DNA from: Bradyrhizobium liaoningense
GTDB lineage: Bacteria > Pseudomonadota > Alphaproteobacteria > Rhizobiales > Xanthobacteraceae
DNA length: 64,000 bases
Assembly (NCBI RefSeq): GCF_018130825.1
Contig: NZ_JAFCJS010000011.1
Location: 62,001 to 126,000 of the forward strand
Direction: 5' to 3'
The position numbers were made by a program, and so were the translations under genes. This document shows positions 7,607 through 16,207 of the stretch, one piece after another. The notes beneath the pieces are model-generated. The model was not told where the DNA came from and searched no databases. It was given only the letters and a program-made list of their open reading frames with translations. Within the stretch, counting starts at the first letter, position 1. Every line of letters starts with the position of its first letter.

Positions 7607-10600
7607 ATGATCAGGGAATTGATGTCGTCACGCCGCTTCGCGCCGCTGTTCTGGGCGCAATTCTTTTCGGCGCTCAATGACAACGTGCTCAAGAACGCAC
7701 TCGTCATCATCCTGCTTTACAGCGCCGCGACCGGCCATGGCGATGCGCTGGTGACGGTGGCAGGCGCCGTCTTCATCTTCCCCTACTTCATCCTGTCCGG
7801 GCTCGGCGGCCAGCTCGCCGACAAATACGTCAAGTCCGTCGTCGCACGCCGGCTCAAATTCGCCGAGATTTTTGCCGCAGCCTTCGCCGCCGCCGGCTTC
7901 TTCCTGCATTCGGTGCCGCTGCTGTTCGCAGCGCTCGCGCTGTTCGGCACCATCGCCGCCCTGTTCGGCCCGGTGAAATACGCCATGCTGCCGGACCAGC
8001 TCGAGCTCGGCGAACTCGCGACCGGCAACGCGCTGGTCGAAGGCGCGACCTTCATGGCCATTCTGCTCGGCACCGTCGCCGGCGGCCAGTTCGTCGCCGG
8101 CTCCGCGCATATGGGCTGGGTCGCCTCCGCCGTGGTCGTGCTGGCCCTGCTGTCCTGGGCTTTCGCCTCCCGCATTCCGCAGACAACGCCCTCCGCGCCC
8201 GACCTGCCCGTTGACGCCAATCCCTGGACCTCGACGCTCAGCCTGCTGAAGACGCTCTATGCCGACCACCGTCTGTGGGACGGCACCGTGATCGTCTCCT
8301 GGTTCTGGCTGGTCGGCGCCATCGTGCTGTCGCTGCTGCCGGCGCTGATCAAGGAAGTGGTCGGCGGCACCGAGGGCGTGGTGACGCTGTGCCTTGCGAT
8401 CTTCGCGATCGGCATCGCCATCGGCTCGCTGTTCGCCGCAAGCCTGAGCCACGTCCGCCCCAATCTCGCGCTGGTGCCGATCGGCGCCATCATCATGGGC
8501 TTTGCCGGCCTTGATCTCGCCTGGGCCATCGGTGTGACCACCAAGGGCCAGGACATCACCGCGGTCGATTTCGCGACCTCGTTTGCTGGCCTGCGCATGC
8601 TGGCCGACTTCGTCGCCTTCGCATTCGGCGGCGGCCTGTTCGTGGTCCCCTCCTTCGCTGCGGTCCAGGCTTGGTCGGTCCCCTCCGAGCGCGCGCGCAT
8701 CATCGCCGCCGGCAACGTGCTGCAGGCTGCCTTCATGGTGATCGGCTCGCTGTTCGTCGCGCTGCTGCAGGCGGGCGGACTGCATGTCGGCTGGATCTTC
8801 TTCGGCCTCGGCCTCGCCAGCTTCGGCGCGGTGTGGTTCGTGCTGACGAAATGGGGCAAGGAAGGCGTGCGCGATGCCGGCGGACTTTTGTTCCGCGCCC
8901 TCTTCCGCACCGAGGTGCGTGGCCTCGAGAACCTGCCGCCTCCGGGCACGCGCATGCTGATCGCGCCCAACCATGTCAGCCTGATCGACGGCCCGCTGCT
9001 GCACGCCGTGCTGCCGATCGAGGCAAGTTTTGCGGTCGATACCGGCATTGCCAAGGCCTGGTGGGCCAAGCCGTTCCTGCGCGTGGTCAAGCACTACACC
9101 ATGGACCCGACCAAGCCGCTGGCCGCGCGCGATCTGATCAAGCTCGTCGCCGCGGGCGAGCCTGTCGTCATCTTCCCGGAAGGACGCATCACCGTCTCCG
9201 GCTCGCTGATGAAGGTCTATGACGGCACCGCGATGATCGCGGACAAGGCCGACGCCGTGGTCGTGCCGGTCCGCATCGAAGGTGCGCAGCGCTCGCATCT
9301 CAGCTATCTCAACTCCAGCCAGATCAAGCGCTCGTGGTTTCCGCGCGTGACGGTCACCATCCTGCCGCCGGTCAAGCTTCCGGTCGATGAAGCGCTCAAG
9401 GGCAAGGCGCGCCGCAATGCCGCCGGCGCCGCGCTCCAGGACGTGATGATCGATGCGATGGTCAAGAACGCCATGCTCGATCACACCCTGTTCGAAGCGC
9501 TTGGGCACGCCTATCGCGACCGCGACACCGGCAAGGTCATCATCGAGGATGCGCTCGGCACCAAGCTGACCTATCGCAAGCTGATCCTCGGCGCGCAGGT
9601 TTTGAGCCGCAAGCTCGAGACGGGCACCGCGGCCGGCGAGAATGTCGGCGTGCTGCTGCCGAACTCGGCGGGCGTCGCCGTGGTCTTCATGGCGCTGCAA
9701 AGCATCGGCCGCGTCCCGGCAATGCTCAACTTCTCGGCCGGCCCGGTCAACGTCCTCGCCGCCATGAAGGCCGCACAGGTCAAGACCGTGCTGACCTCGA
9801 AGGCCTTCATCGAGAAGGGCAAGCTCGACAAGCTGATGGCCGCGATCTCCGCGGAGGCGCGCGTCGTCTATCTCGAGGACGTCCGCGCCTCGATCGGGCT
9901 GGCCGACAAGATCAAGGGCCTGCTCGCGGGCACCGCGCCGCGCGTCGCCCGCCAGGCCAACGATCCGGCCGTCGTGCTGTTCACGTCGGGCTCGGAAGGC
10001 ACGCCCAAGGGTGTGGTGCTCTCCCACCGCAACATCCTCGCCAACGCGGCGCAGGCGCTGGCGCGGGTCGACGCCAACGCCAATGACAAGGTGTTCAACG
10101 TGCTTCCGGTGTTCCACTCATTCGGCCTGACGGGCGGAATGATGATGCCGATGCTCGCGGGCATTCCGATCTACATGTACCCCTCGCCGCTGCACTACCG
10201 CATTGTGCCCGAGCTGATCTACCAGACCGGCGCCACCATCCTGTTCGGCACCGACACGTTCCTCACCGGCTATGCCCGCTCGGCGCATGCCTACGACTTC
10301 CGCACCCTGCGCCTCGTGATCGCCGGCGCCGAGGCGGTGAAGGACCGCACGCGCCAGGTGTTCATGGAGCGCTACGGCATCCGCATCCTCGAAGGCTACG
10401 GCGTCACCGAGACGGCGCCGGTGCTGGCGATGAACACGCCGATGGCCAACCGTCCCGGCACCGTCGGCCGGCTCTCGCCGCTGATGGAAAGCCGCCTCGA
10501 TCCGGTTCCCGGCATCGAGGAAGGCGGACGCCTCTCGGTGCGTGGGCCGAACGTGATGCTCGGCTACTTGCGGGCCGAGAATCCCGGCGTGCTCGAAAAG

Positions 10601-11011
10601 CTTCCCGAGGGCTGGCACGACACCGGCGACATCGTGGCGATCGACTCCGCCGGCTTCATCACCATCAAGGGCCGCGCCAAGCGCTTTGCCAAGATCGCGG
10701 GCGAAATGGTCTCGCTGTCGGCGGTCGAAGCCATCGCGACGGCGCTGTGGCCGCAGGCCGCTTCGGTCGCGGTGTCGATCCCGGACCCGCGCAAGGGCGA
10801 ACGCATCGTGCTGCTGACGACGGAGAAGAACGCCGAGCGCAGTGCGATGCAGGCCCAGGCCAAGACGATCGGCGCGTCCGAGCTGACCGTTCCCGCAACC
10901 ATCATGGTGGTCGACAAGGTGCCGCTGCTCGGCACCGGCAAGACCGATTATGTCACCGCAACGACGATGGCCCGCGAGCAGGCATCCGCGCCGGACCGCG
11001 AGGTGGCGTAG
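7607..11011 (+). CDS. aas: three-domain acyl-ACP synthetase / 2-acylglycerophospholipid acyltransferase with MFS transporter domain
   Basis: The 1134-residue protein starts at the ATG at 7607, with CAGGA 7 bp upstream. Three modules follow one another. Residues 1 to about 420 form an MFS-type domain resembling the lysophospholipid flippase LplT (FFSALNDNVLKNALVI start, about 12 hydrophobic segments). Residues about 430-640 form a PlsC-type acyltransferase with the NHxxxxD motif (NHVSLID, near residue 455) and FPEGR. Residues about 660-1134 form an AMP-binding acyl-ACP/CoA synthetase with FTSGSEGTPKGV near residue 792 and GYGVTETAPV. Together these would flip lysophospholipid inwards, activate a fatty acid and re-acylate it. 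In E. coli the functions are split between LplT and Aas; the single-chain version is known from other proteobacteria. It lies 4 bp before the hydrolase gene, so the two are probably co-transcribed. Confidence 0.9.
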   Translation: MIRELMSSRRFAPLFWAQFFSALNDNVLKNALVIILLYSAATGHGDALVTVAGAVFIFPYFILSGLGGQLADKYVKSVVARRLKFAEIFAAAFAAAGFFLHSVPLLFAALALFGTIAALFGPVKYAMLPDQLELGELATGNALVEGATFMAILLGTVAGGQFVAGSAHMGWVASAVVVLALLSWAFASRIPQTTPSAPDLPVDANPWTSTLSLLKTLYADHRLWDGTVIVSWFWLVGAIVLSLLPALIKEVVGGTEGVVTLCLAIFAIGIAIGSLFAASLSHVRPNLALVPIGAIIMGFAGLDLAWAIGVTTKGQDITAVDFATSFAGLRMLADFVAFAFGGGLFVVPSFAAVQAWSVPSERARIIAAGNVLQAAFMVIGSLFVALLQAGGLHVGWIFFGLGLASFGAVWFVLTKWGKEGVRDAGGLLFRALFRTEVRGLENLPPPGTRMLIAPNHVSLIDGPLLHAVLPIEASFAVDTGIAKAWWAKPFLRVVKHYTMDPTKPLAARDLIKLVAAGEPVVIFPEGRITVSGSLMKVYDGTAMIADKADAVVVPVRIEGAQRSHLSYLNSSQIKRSWFPRVTVTILPPVKLPVDEALKGKARRNAAGAALQDVMIDAMVKNAMLDHTLFEALGHAYRDRDTGKVIIEDALGTKLTYRKLILGAQVLSRKLETGTAAGENVGVLLPNSAGVAVVFMALQSIGRVPAMLNFSAGPVNVLAAMKAAQVKTVLTSKAFIEKGKLDKLMAAISAEARVVYLEDVRASIGLADKIKGLLAGTAPRVARQANDPAVVLFTSGSEGTPKGVVLSHRNILANAAQALARVDANANDKVFNVLPVFHSFGLTGGMMMPMLAGIPIYMYPSPLHYRIVPELIYQTGATILFGTDTFLTGYARSAHAYDFRTLRLVIAGAEAVKDRTRQVFMERYGIRILEGYGVTETAPVLAMNTPMANRPGTVGRLSPLMESRLDPVPGIEEGGRLSVRGPNVMLGYLRAENPGVLEKLPEGWHDTGDIVAIDSAGFITIKGRAKRFAKIAGEMVSLSAVEAIATALWPQAASVAVSIPDPRKGERIVLLTTEKNAERSAMQAQAKTIGASELTVPATIMVVDKVPLLGTGKTDYVTATTMAREQASAPDREVA

Positions 11012-11015
11012 ACGA

Positions 11016-11687
11016 ATGCGCGAGGCGCCTCAATCAGGCGACGCGCGATGCCCCGGAGTGGTTCTGCTTCACGGCATCGCGCGAACCTCGGCGTCCCTGA
11101 CCAAGCTGGAACGGGCGCTCCAGGCGAGCGGGTTCACGGCGCTCAACATCGACTATCCCAGCCGCAGCAAGCCGATCGCGGCCATCGCGGACGACATTCA
11201 TCCGGCGGTCGCCCGTTTCGCCGAACGTGACGCGCCGCTGCATTTCGTCGCGCATTCGATGGGCGGCCTCGTCGCGCGCGCCTACATTGCAAGACACCGC
11301 CCGGCCCGGCTTGGCCGCGTCGTGATGCTGGGCACGCCGAACAGCGGCAGCGAGGTCGCCGATCTCCTCAGCGGATCCCGCCTCTACCGCGCGTTCTACG
11401 GCCCGGCTGGACTTGAACTTACGACTGCGATCCGTGCCCTGCCCTCTGTGGACTACCCCGTTGGCGTGATCGCCGGAAGCCGCTTCATCGATCCCGTCGC
11501 CGGCCTCTTGGTTCTGCCGAAGCCCAATGACGGGCGGGTGTCGGTGCAGAGCGCGATGCTGGCCGGCATGACCGACCATATCGTCGTGAAGGCGTCTCAC
11601 ACCGGGCTTCCGCGTCACGCCGCCGCGATCGAACAGACGATCGCCTTCCTGCGCGACGGCCGCTTCCGCGCCGCCTCCGTCACTTGA
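11016..11687 (+). CDS. alpha/beta-hydrolase (lipase-like)
   Basis: The 223-residue protein starts at the ATG at 11016, 4 bp after the acyltransferase stop. The oxyanion segment VVLLHGIARTS and the nucleophile elbow AHSMGG (Ser within GxSxG-like HSMGG, near residue 84) mark an alpha/beta-hydrolase of the triacylglycerol lipase/PGAP1-like type. The likely catalytic His is in VVKASHTGLP near the C terminus. No signal peptide is present, so it is probably cytoplasmic. Its close coupling to aas suggests a role in lipid or fatty-acid turnover, which is inference. Its 3' end overlaps the convergent dsbB gene by 8 bp. Confidence 0.82.
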   Translation: MREAPQSGDARCPGVVLLHGIARTSASLTKLERALQASGFTALNIDYPSRSKPIAAIADDIHPAVARFAERDAPLHFVAHSMGGLVARAYIARHRPARLGRVVMLGTPNSGSEVADLLSGSRLYRAFYGPAGLELTTAIRALPSVDYPVGVIAGSRFIDPVAGLLVLPKPNDGRVSVQSAMLAGMTDHIVVKASHTGLPRHAAAIEQTIAFLRDGRFRAASVT

Positions 11688-12246
11688 GCAGGAGATAGCG
11701 GACCGGGTTGTCGTCGCACTGACCTGCGCCGCACTCCAGCACGGTGGACAGGAGATTTGCGGCAACCAGCAATGCGAAGATCGCGAAGACCGTGTTGGAT
11801 GCGAGCCCGACCATGGGCGCATCCCCCTCTCGCTTGCCGGCCGCATCCTTCAGGACAAGGACCAGAGCGACATAGCACACGACGCCTACCGCGGCGATGA
11901 GCGCCCAGGTGTAGAAGTGCAGCCCGAACAACGCCGAGCCGTATCCGGGATCGCCGGGCGCCAGATGCAGAGACACCTGCCGGATCGCGATGAAGCCGGT
12001 GACGAGGCTGGCGATGAGGATCATCGCATAATGCGACGGACGCTCGCCGAGGCGCAGGTTGAACAGGAACCCCATGCCTATCGCGATGAACCCGGCCCGT
12101 TGCAGCAGGCACAGCGGGCAGGGCAATTCGCCAAGCGCAAGCTGATAGATGAACGCGACCGTCAGGATCAACGAGATCCCGAGCAAGCCAAGCGCATTCA
12201 GAATCGCGCCGACCGGCCGTTGCTTGCTCGTATCAACGATGCTCAT
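11680..12246 (-). CDS. dsbB: disulfide bond formation protein B (DsbB)
   Basis: The 188-residue protein has four hydrophobic segments. The periplasmic CPLC motif (ELPCPLCLLQRAGF, near residues 42-45) is the quinone-linked redox centre of DsbB. A second cysteine pair appears near the C terminus (ECGAGQC, about residues 172-178). DsbB re-oxidises the thiol oxidase DsbA and passes electrons to ubiquinone. The gene starts 10 bp after the small membrane protein at 12257-12415, so the two form an operon. No dsbA is present in the window. Confidence 0.9.
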   Translation of the reverse strand: MSIVDTSKQRPVGAILNALGLLGISLILTVAFIYQLALGELPCPLCLLQRAGFIAIGMGFLFNLRLGERPSHYAMILIASLVTGFIAIRQVSLHLAPGDPGYGSALFGLHFYTWALIAAVGVVCYVALVLVLKDAAGKREGDAPMVGLASNTVFAIFALLVAANLLSTVLECGAGQCDDNPVRYLLLK

Positions 12247-12256
12247 CTCGACACCG

Positions 12257-12415
12257 TCAGAAAGAGAATTTCAGCGGATCGGTCGCGTGATGGAAGAACC
12301 ACGCGACGGTGACGACAATTGTTGCGCTCCAGAGCAGATAGCTCAGTCCCGCGCGCGAACGCCAGACGCTCGCGCAACCCGCGAGCGCCAGCAAGAATGG
12401 CAAAAACATATACAT
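12257..12415 (-). CDS. small two-span membrane protein upstream of dsbB (DUF5993-like)
   Basis: The ATG at 12415 is preceded by GGGGAG at a good distance and gives a 52-residue protein. It has two hydrophobic helices (MFLPFLLALAGCASVW and LLWSATIVVTVAWFF) and ends in HHATDPLKFSF. The composition and the C-terminal HHATDPL segment match my memory of the small DUF5993 family, whose members sit beside dsbB; I could not check this by search. A longer start at 12520 would add a poorly conserved-looking arginine-rich leader and overlap tcuB. It may assist or modify DsbB, but the function is unknown. Confidence 0.7.
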   Translation of the reverse strand: MYMFLPFLLALAGCASVWRSRAGLSYLLWSATIVVTVAWFFHHATDPLKFSF

Positions 12416-12485
12416 GAGCGCGGGCTCCCCAAGCGATTCGCGCTGTGCGCGAGCCGAGAAGACATACGTCAGCCCCATACGCCCC

Positions 12486-13592
12486 TCAAGAGCCCGCCTC
12501 GCTGCGGCGCTCCTGCGCATAGCGCACCAAAGCCACGAAGCGGTAGATGCCGTGGACGAACTTGCCGTAGGGCATGGTGATGAACAATGCGAACACGGCG
12601 CCGAGGTGCAGCGCGAGCAGCGGCCCCATGGCCGTGGTCTCGCGCATAATGAGAAGCAGCATGCCGGTGAGACCGGTCAGGAACAGCATGGCGATGAAGC
12701 CGACATCCATGCCGTAGCGGTTCTCGTCGAGCAACGCCGGATCGCGCTGCGTCTTGGCCGCGAACAGGCCGATCGGCCCGATGATCAGACCGATGCCGCC
12801 CAGCGTGCCGAGCACGACCGGCAGGTCCCACCACGGATATGGCGCCTCGCGCCCCAGCAGATAGTGATAGAGCGTCGCGACCGAGGTTGCGGCAAAGCAC
12901 AGCAGGAAACCGTAGAAGGTCAGGTGATGATAGAGCTTGCGCCGGTCTGTCGGCTTGTCGTCCTCGTTGTAGCAGCCGACGCCGCCGCCATGGAGATAGC
13001 GCAGCTCGCCGGCATCGCGGATCGCCTGGAAGATCGAACCACCGTCGGCCCGGCCACCGATAGCTGGACCGATGTCGCGCCAGAACGCGCGCACGCTCAT
13101 GACGAGGGCCAGGATGGCGTAGATGAAGGCGGCGCTGAACAGCGCGGCCATCGCATTGTGCGGCATGAGCTTGTAGAACGCGCCCGGCCCGGTGTGAACA
13201 CCGAACAGCACGCTGTGGTCGTTGAGCGCGGCGAAGCCGAGGATGAAGCCCGCCATGCTGAGCGCGGCGATGATGCTGATGACGAGACCGTTGCGCGCGA
13301 AGGCACCGGACAGCGCCGGCGGCCAGGCATAGGCCGCATAGGACTCGGCGCGCGCCACCGCAAGCGTCTTGGGAACGTTGACATTGAACTCGTGCGGCGG
13401 CGAGAACTGGCAATCGACGTAGCAGGCGCCGCAGGAATGGCAGAGATTGGCGAGATAGTTGAGGTCGCCGTCGGAGAAGGCGCGCCGCATCTCCATCGCC
13501 GGAAACACCGCGCACAATCCTTCGCAGTAGCGGCAGGAATTGCAGACCGTCATCAGACGGTCGGCCTCGTCGAGGATTTGGGTTCCGTGCAT
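12486..13592 (-). CDS. tcuB: tricarballylate-utilisation-type 4Fe-4S membrane protein TcuB
   Basis: The 368-residue protein begins with two cysteine clusters, CNSCRYCEGLCAVFP (near residue 17) and CHSCGACYVDCQF (near residue 51), which bind 4Fe-4S centres. Six or so transmembrane helices follow, with histidines such as LYHHLTF and LYHYLLG that could ligate haem or line a quinone site. This is the TcuB/CitB architecture. In Salmonella, TcuB takes electrons from the FADH2 of TcuA into the membrane chain during oxidation of tricarballylate to cis-aconitate. Here it is separated from tcuA by an esterase gene whose stop lies 4 bp before this start. Confidence 0.87.
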   Translation of the reverse strand: MHGTQILDEADRLMTVCNSCRYCEGLCAVFPAMEMRRAFSDGDLNYLANLCHSCGACYVDCQFSPPHEFNVNVPKTLAVARAESYAAYAWPPALSGAFARNGLVISIIAALSMAGFILGFAALNDHSVLFGVHTGPGAFYKLMPHNAMAALFSAAFIYAILALVMSVRAFWRDIGPAIGGRADGGSIFQAIRDAGELRYLHGGGVGCYNEDDKPTDRRKLYHHLTFYGFLLCFAATSVATLYHYLLGREAPYPWWDLPVVLGTLGGIGLIIGPIGLFAAKTQRDPALLDENRYGMDVGFIAMLFLTGLTGMLLLIMRETTAMGPLLALHLGAVFALFITMPYGKFVHGIYRFVALVRYAQERRSEAGS

Positions 13593-13596
13593 GGGT

Positions 13597-14625
13597 CTAC
13601 TTCGCCAGGCCCTTTGCCTCGAGCCATTTCTGGATCAGGCCAGCGACCTCGAGGTTGTTCTTGTCCATCATCACCATATGCGAATTGCCCTTGATGCCGG
13701 CCTGCGGGAGGTCGACGATGTCGACGCTGCCGCCGGCCGCCTTGATGGCGTCCGCAAAGGCGACGCCGTTGGCGCGAATCTTGGGCCAGCGCGAGTCGCG
13801 CTCGATATAGTCGCCATAGATGATGAGGGTTGGAATGTTCTTCAGCACATCCGCCTTGGCGGGATCGCCGATGCCGGCCGGCTCGATCGCGATCAGCGCC
13901 TTGACCTTGTCTGGCCGTGCCTGCGCCACCTTGAAGCCGAAGCTGCCGGCCTGGCTGTGGAACAGGATCACCGACGGACCGACGCGGTCGACCTCGGCGA
14001 TATAGGCGGCAACGGTCGCATCGTCAGTCGTGGTCCAGCGCGGCACGTTCTGCTTGACGAAGTTTTCGTAGCCTTCGACGGGAAACCGGTTGCCCGGCAG
14101 CACTTTCCGCTTGGCGGGATCCATGTCGTAGGAGTTGGGTCCGTCGCCGATGCGGAAGCGCTCAAACGGATTGGACGTGGTGAGGAAAACCGGCTCGCTC
14201 TTGAAGATGTCAGGATATTGCGCCCAGCCTGCGCGCCCGCGCTCCACGGCGTCGGAATTGTAGACCGCCCATCCCTTGCGCAGAAAGTAGTTCAGCCAGC
14301 CTTCGCGGCCGTCGGGCGTGGTCTCGTAGGTGACTCCGGTCAGTCCGCCGCCATGCCACATCAGCAGCGGATAGGCCCCCTTCTCGTTGGCCGGCAGGAA
14401 ATACTGCACGTACATCTGCTCGACCTGATAGGTGCCGTTGGGATCGACCTTGGCCGGCACGCCGCCGGGCGTGAACATGACCTCCTTCACCGGCTTGCCG
14501 GAGATTTCGACCAGACGCCCACCGACGTGGAACGACCCCATGTCGCGCAGCGTGATGGGCTCGGCAGCGCGGGCGTGGCCGGCGATCAGCAGCGCTGTGA
14601 TCGAAGCGATGGCAATGCGTGACAT
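13597..14625 (-). CDS. exported alpha/beta-hydrolase (esterase) inside the tcu cluster
   Basis: The ATG at 14625 follows GGGAG at 6-7 bp and gives a 342-residue protein with a clear signal peptide (MSRIAIASITALLIAGHARA). The mature region has a hydrolase fold: LLMWHGGGLTG oxyanion segment, ILFHSQAGSFG nucleophile region (Ser in HSQAG), TLIIYGDYIERD acid loop and GNSHMVMMD histidine loop. It is therefore a periplasmic esterase of the alpha/beta-hydrolase superfamily. Its position between tcuA and tcuB with very short gaps indicates co-transcription. It might release a tricarballylate-like acid from an ester before uptake; the substrate is inferred only from context. Confidence 0.85.
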   Translation of the reverse strand: MSRIAIASITALLIAGHARAAEPITLRDMGSFHVGGRLVEISGKPVKEVMFTPGGVPAKVDPNGTYQVEQMYVQYFLPANEKGAYPLLMWHGGGLTGVTYETTPDGREGWLNYFLRKGWAVYNSDAVERGRAGWAQYPDIFKSEPVFLTTSNPFERFRIGDGPNSYDMDPAKRKVLPGNRFPVEGYENFVKQNVPRWTTTDDATVAAYIAEVDRVGPSVILFHSQAGSFGFKVAQARPDKVKALIAIEPAGIGDPAKADVLKNIPTLIIYGDYIERDSRWPKIRANGVAFADAIKAAGGSVDIVDLPQAGIKGNSHMVMMDKNNLEVAGLIQKWLEAKGLAK

Positions 14626-14655
14626 GGTTTCTCCCATCATCTTTCTTCTTGATCC

Positions 14656-16047
14656 CTAGTTCCTGGCGTTGCGCGCCGCTTCGCGTCCCGCAATCCGCCC
14701 GAACACGCTGCCGATGGTCATGCCCATGCCGGCCGCATAACCCTTGCCGAGCACATTGCCCGCCATGATCTCGCCGGCCGCGAACATGTTGGCGGACGGC
14801 TTGCCGTCAGCCATCAGCATGCGCGCCTCCTTGTTCACGCGCGTGCCGAGATAGGTGAAGGTGATGCCGGGCCGCACCGGATAGGCGAGATAAGGCGGCG
14901 TCTCGATTTTGCGAGCCCAGTGGGTCTTGGGTGGCGTGATGCCCTCGGTCACGCAGTCATCCAGAATCGTGTGGTCGAAAGTGCCGGGCCGCACCGCCGC
15001 GTTGAACTCGGTGATGGTCTTTTCCAGCGCGGCCGGATCGAGCTCCAGCTTGCCGGCAAGCTCGGCGACGGTCTGTCCGGCGATCGGCGGGAACAGCGTC
15101 GGCATGAAGCTCGTCACGACGGTGGAATCGAAGATGATGTAGGCGATCTGGTCCGGCTGGGCCGCGACCAGCCGGCCCCAGATCGCGTAGCGCTTCGGCC
15201 AGATGTCCTCGCCCTCGTCGTAGAAGCGCTGCGCGTACTTGTTGACGACGATGCCGAACACGACGGAGTCATGGCGCGTGATGATGCCGCCGTCGAATTT
15301 CGGCGCGCGGGCGTCGATCGCGACCGCATGGCACTGCGTGGGGTCGCCGACCTCCTGCACGCCCTTGTCCAGCAGCATCTTCAGGATCGAGCCGCGGTTA
15401 TAGGGCGTGCCGCGGATCAGGAAATTATCGGCGGCCTCGCCCCAATATTGCTTCAGCCATTCGATGTTGGCCTCGAAGCCGCCGGCGGCGGCAACCAGCG
15501 ACGTGGCGCGGATCTCGGTCTCGCCCTTGATCGGTCGCTTGAGGCGCGCTGCGAGGAACATGCCGTCCTCGATCACGAGGTCGGTGACCTCGGCGTCGTA
15601 TTCGACATCGACGCCGAGCCGCTCCGCGGTCAGATACAACGCATTCAGCATCGCGCGGCCGCCGCCGAGGAAGAAGGAGTTGGTGCGGCCGAGGCTGAGC
15701 GTGCCGCCGAGCGAGGGCTGCCAGCGCACGCCCTGCTCCACGATCCAGTTCAGGATGTCCTTGGACTCCCGGATCATGTGGCGCGCGAGTTCCTCGTCGG
15801 TCTGCCCGCCCGTGACCAGCAGCAGATCCTTCCAGAACTCCTCCTCGGTGTAGGGACCAGTGAGGATTTCGGTCGCGGCGTCATGGGCGCAGCGCATGTT
15901 GCGGGTGTGGCGGGTGTTGCCGCCGCGATAGAATTTTGGCGCGCCTTCTAGCACGAGGACGGAGGCACCTCCGCGCCGGGCGCTGATCGCCGCACACAGT
16001 GCCGCGTTGCCGCCGCCGATCACCAGCACGTCGTATTTATTGCTCAT
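14656..16047 (-). CDS. tcuA: FAD-dependent tricarballylate dehydrogenase TcuA
   Basis: Starting at the ATG at 16047, the 463-residue protein opens with the FAD-binding motif YDVLVIGGGNAALCAAISAR and ends with ANMFAAGEIMAGNVLGKGYAAGMGMTIGSVFGR, typical of the fumarate reductase/succinate dehydrogenase flavoprotein fold. GGNTRHTRNMRCAHD near residue 47 is characteristic of TcuA. The known enzyme oxidises tricarballylate to cis-aconitate and hands electrons to TcuB. A start further upstream is possible in frame, but the FAD motif belongs at the N terminus. The gene is divergent from a GntR gene with a 12-bp palindrome between them. Confidence 0.88.
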   Translation of the reverse strand: MSNKYDVLVIGGGNAALCAAISARRGGASVLVLEGAPKFYRGGNTRHTRNMRCAHDAATEILTGPYTEEEFWKDLLLVTGGQTDEELARHMIRESKDILNWIVEQGVRWQPSLGGTLSLGRTNSFFLGGGRAMLNALYLTAERLGVDVEYDAEVTDLVIEDGMFLAARLKRPIKGETEIRATSLVAAAGGFEANIEWLKQYWGEAADNFLIRGTPYNRGSILKMLLDKGVQEVGDPTQCHAVAIDARAPKFDGGIITRHDSVVFGIVVNKYAQRFYDEGEDIWPKRYAIWGRLVAAQPDQIAYIIFDSTVVTSFMPTLFPPIAGQTVAELAGKLELDPAALEKTITEFNAAVRPGTFDHTILDDCVTEGITPPKTHWARKIETPPYLAYPVRPGITFTYLGTRVNKEARMLMADGKPSANMFAAGEIMAGNVLGKGYAAGMGMTIGSVFGRIAGREAARNARN

Positions 16048-16127
16048 GCCGTCTGCCCGATGCGACGAAGTTAGAGACATTCTGCCCGCCGGCCGGCACG
16101 GATCAACAGCGCCCGCCATTGCGTACT

Positions 16128-16139
16128 TTTGTATACAAA
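16128..16139. promoter_or_regulatory. 12-bp perfect palindrome, probable GntR operator
   Basis: TTTGTATACAAA is a perfect palindrome in the 160-bp space between tcuA (start 16047) and the GntR gene (start 16208). GTATAC-centred palindromes are typical of FCD-subfamily GntR operators. One site positioned between divergent genes could control both. Confidence 0.65.
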
Positions 16140-16207
16140 GATATACAGAGACGTCGCAAGCGACATCTCTGCATGGGCAGGATGCGCTTGGCGGCCGACG
16201 AGGATGC

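Noticed and set aside
7628..10117. 829-codon minus-strand frame opposite the acyltransferase gene
   Set aside because: Antisense shadow rich in Glu, Gly, Arg and His, without domain features.
12414..14622. Long plus-strand frames opposite tcuB and the esterase
   Set aside because: They cover recognised genes in antisense and lack start signals or motifs.
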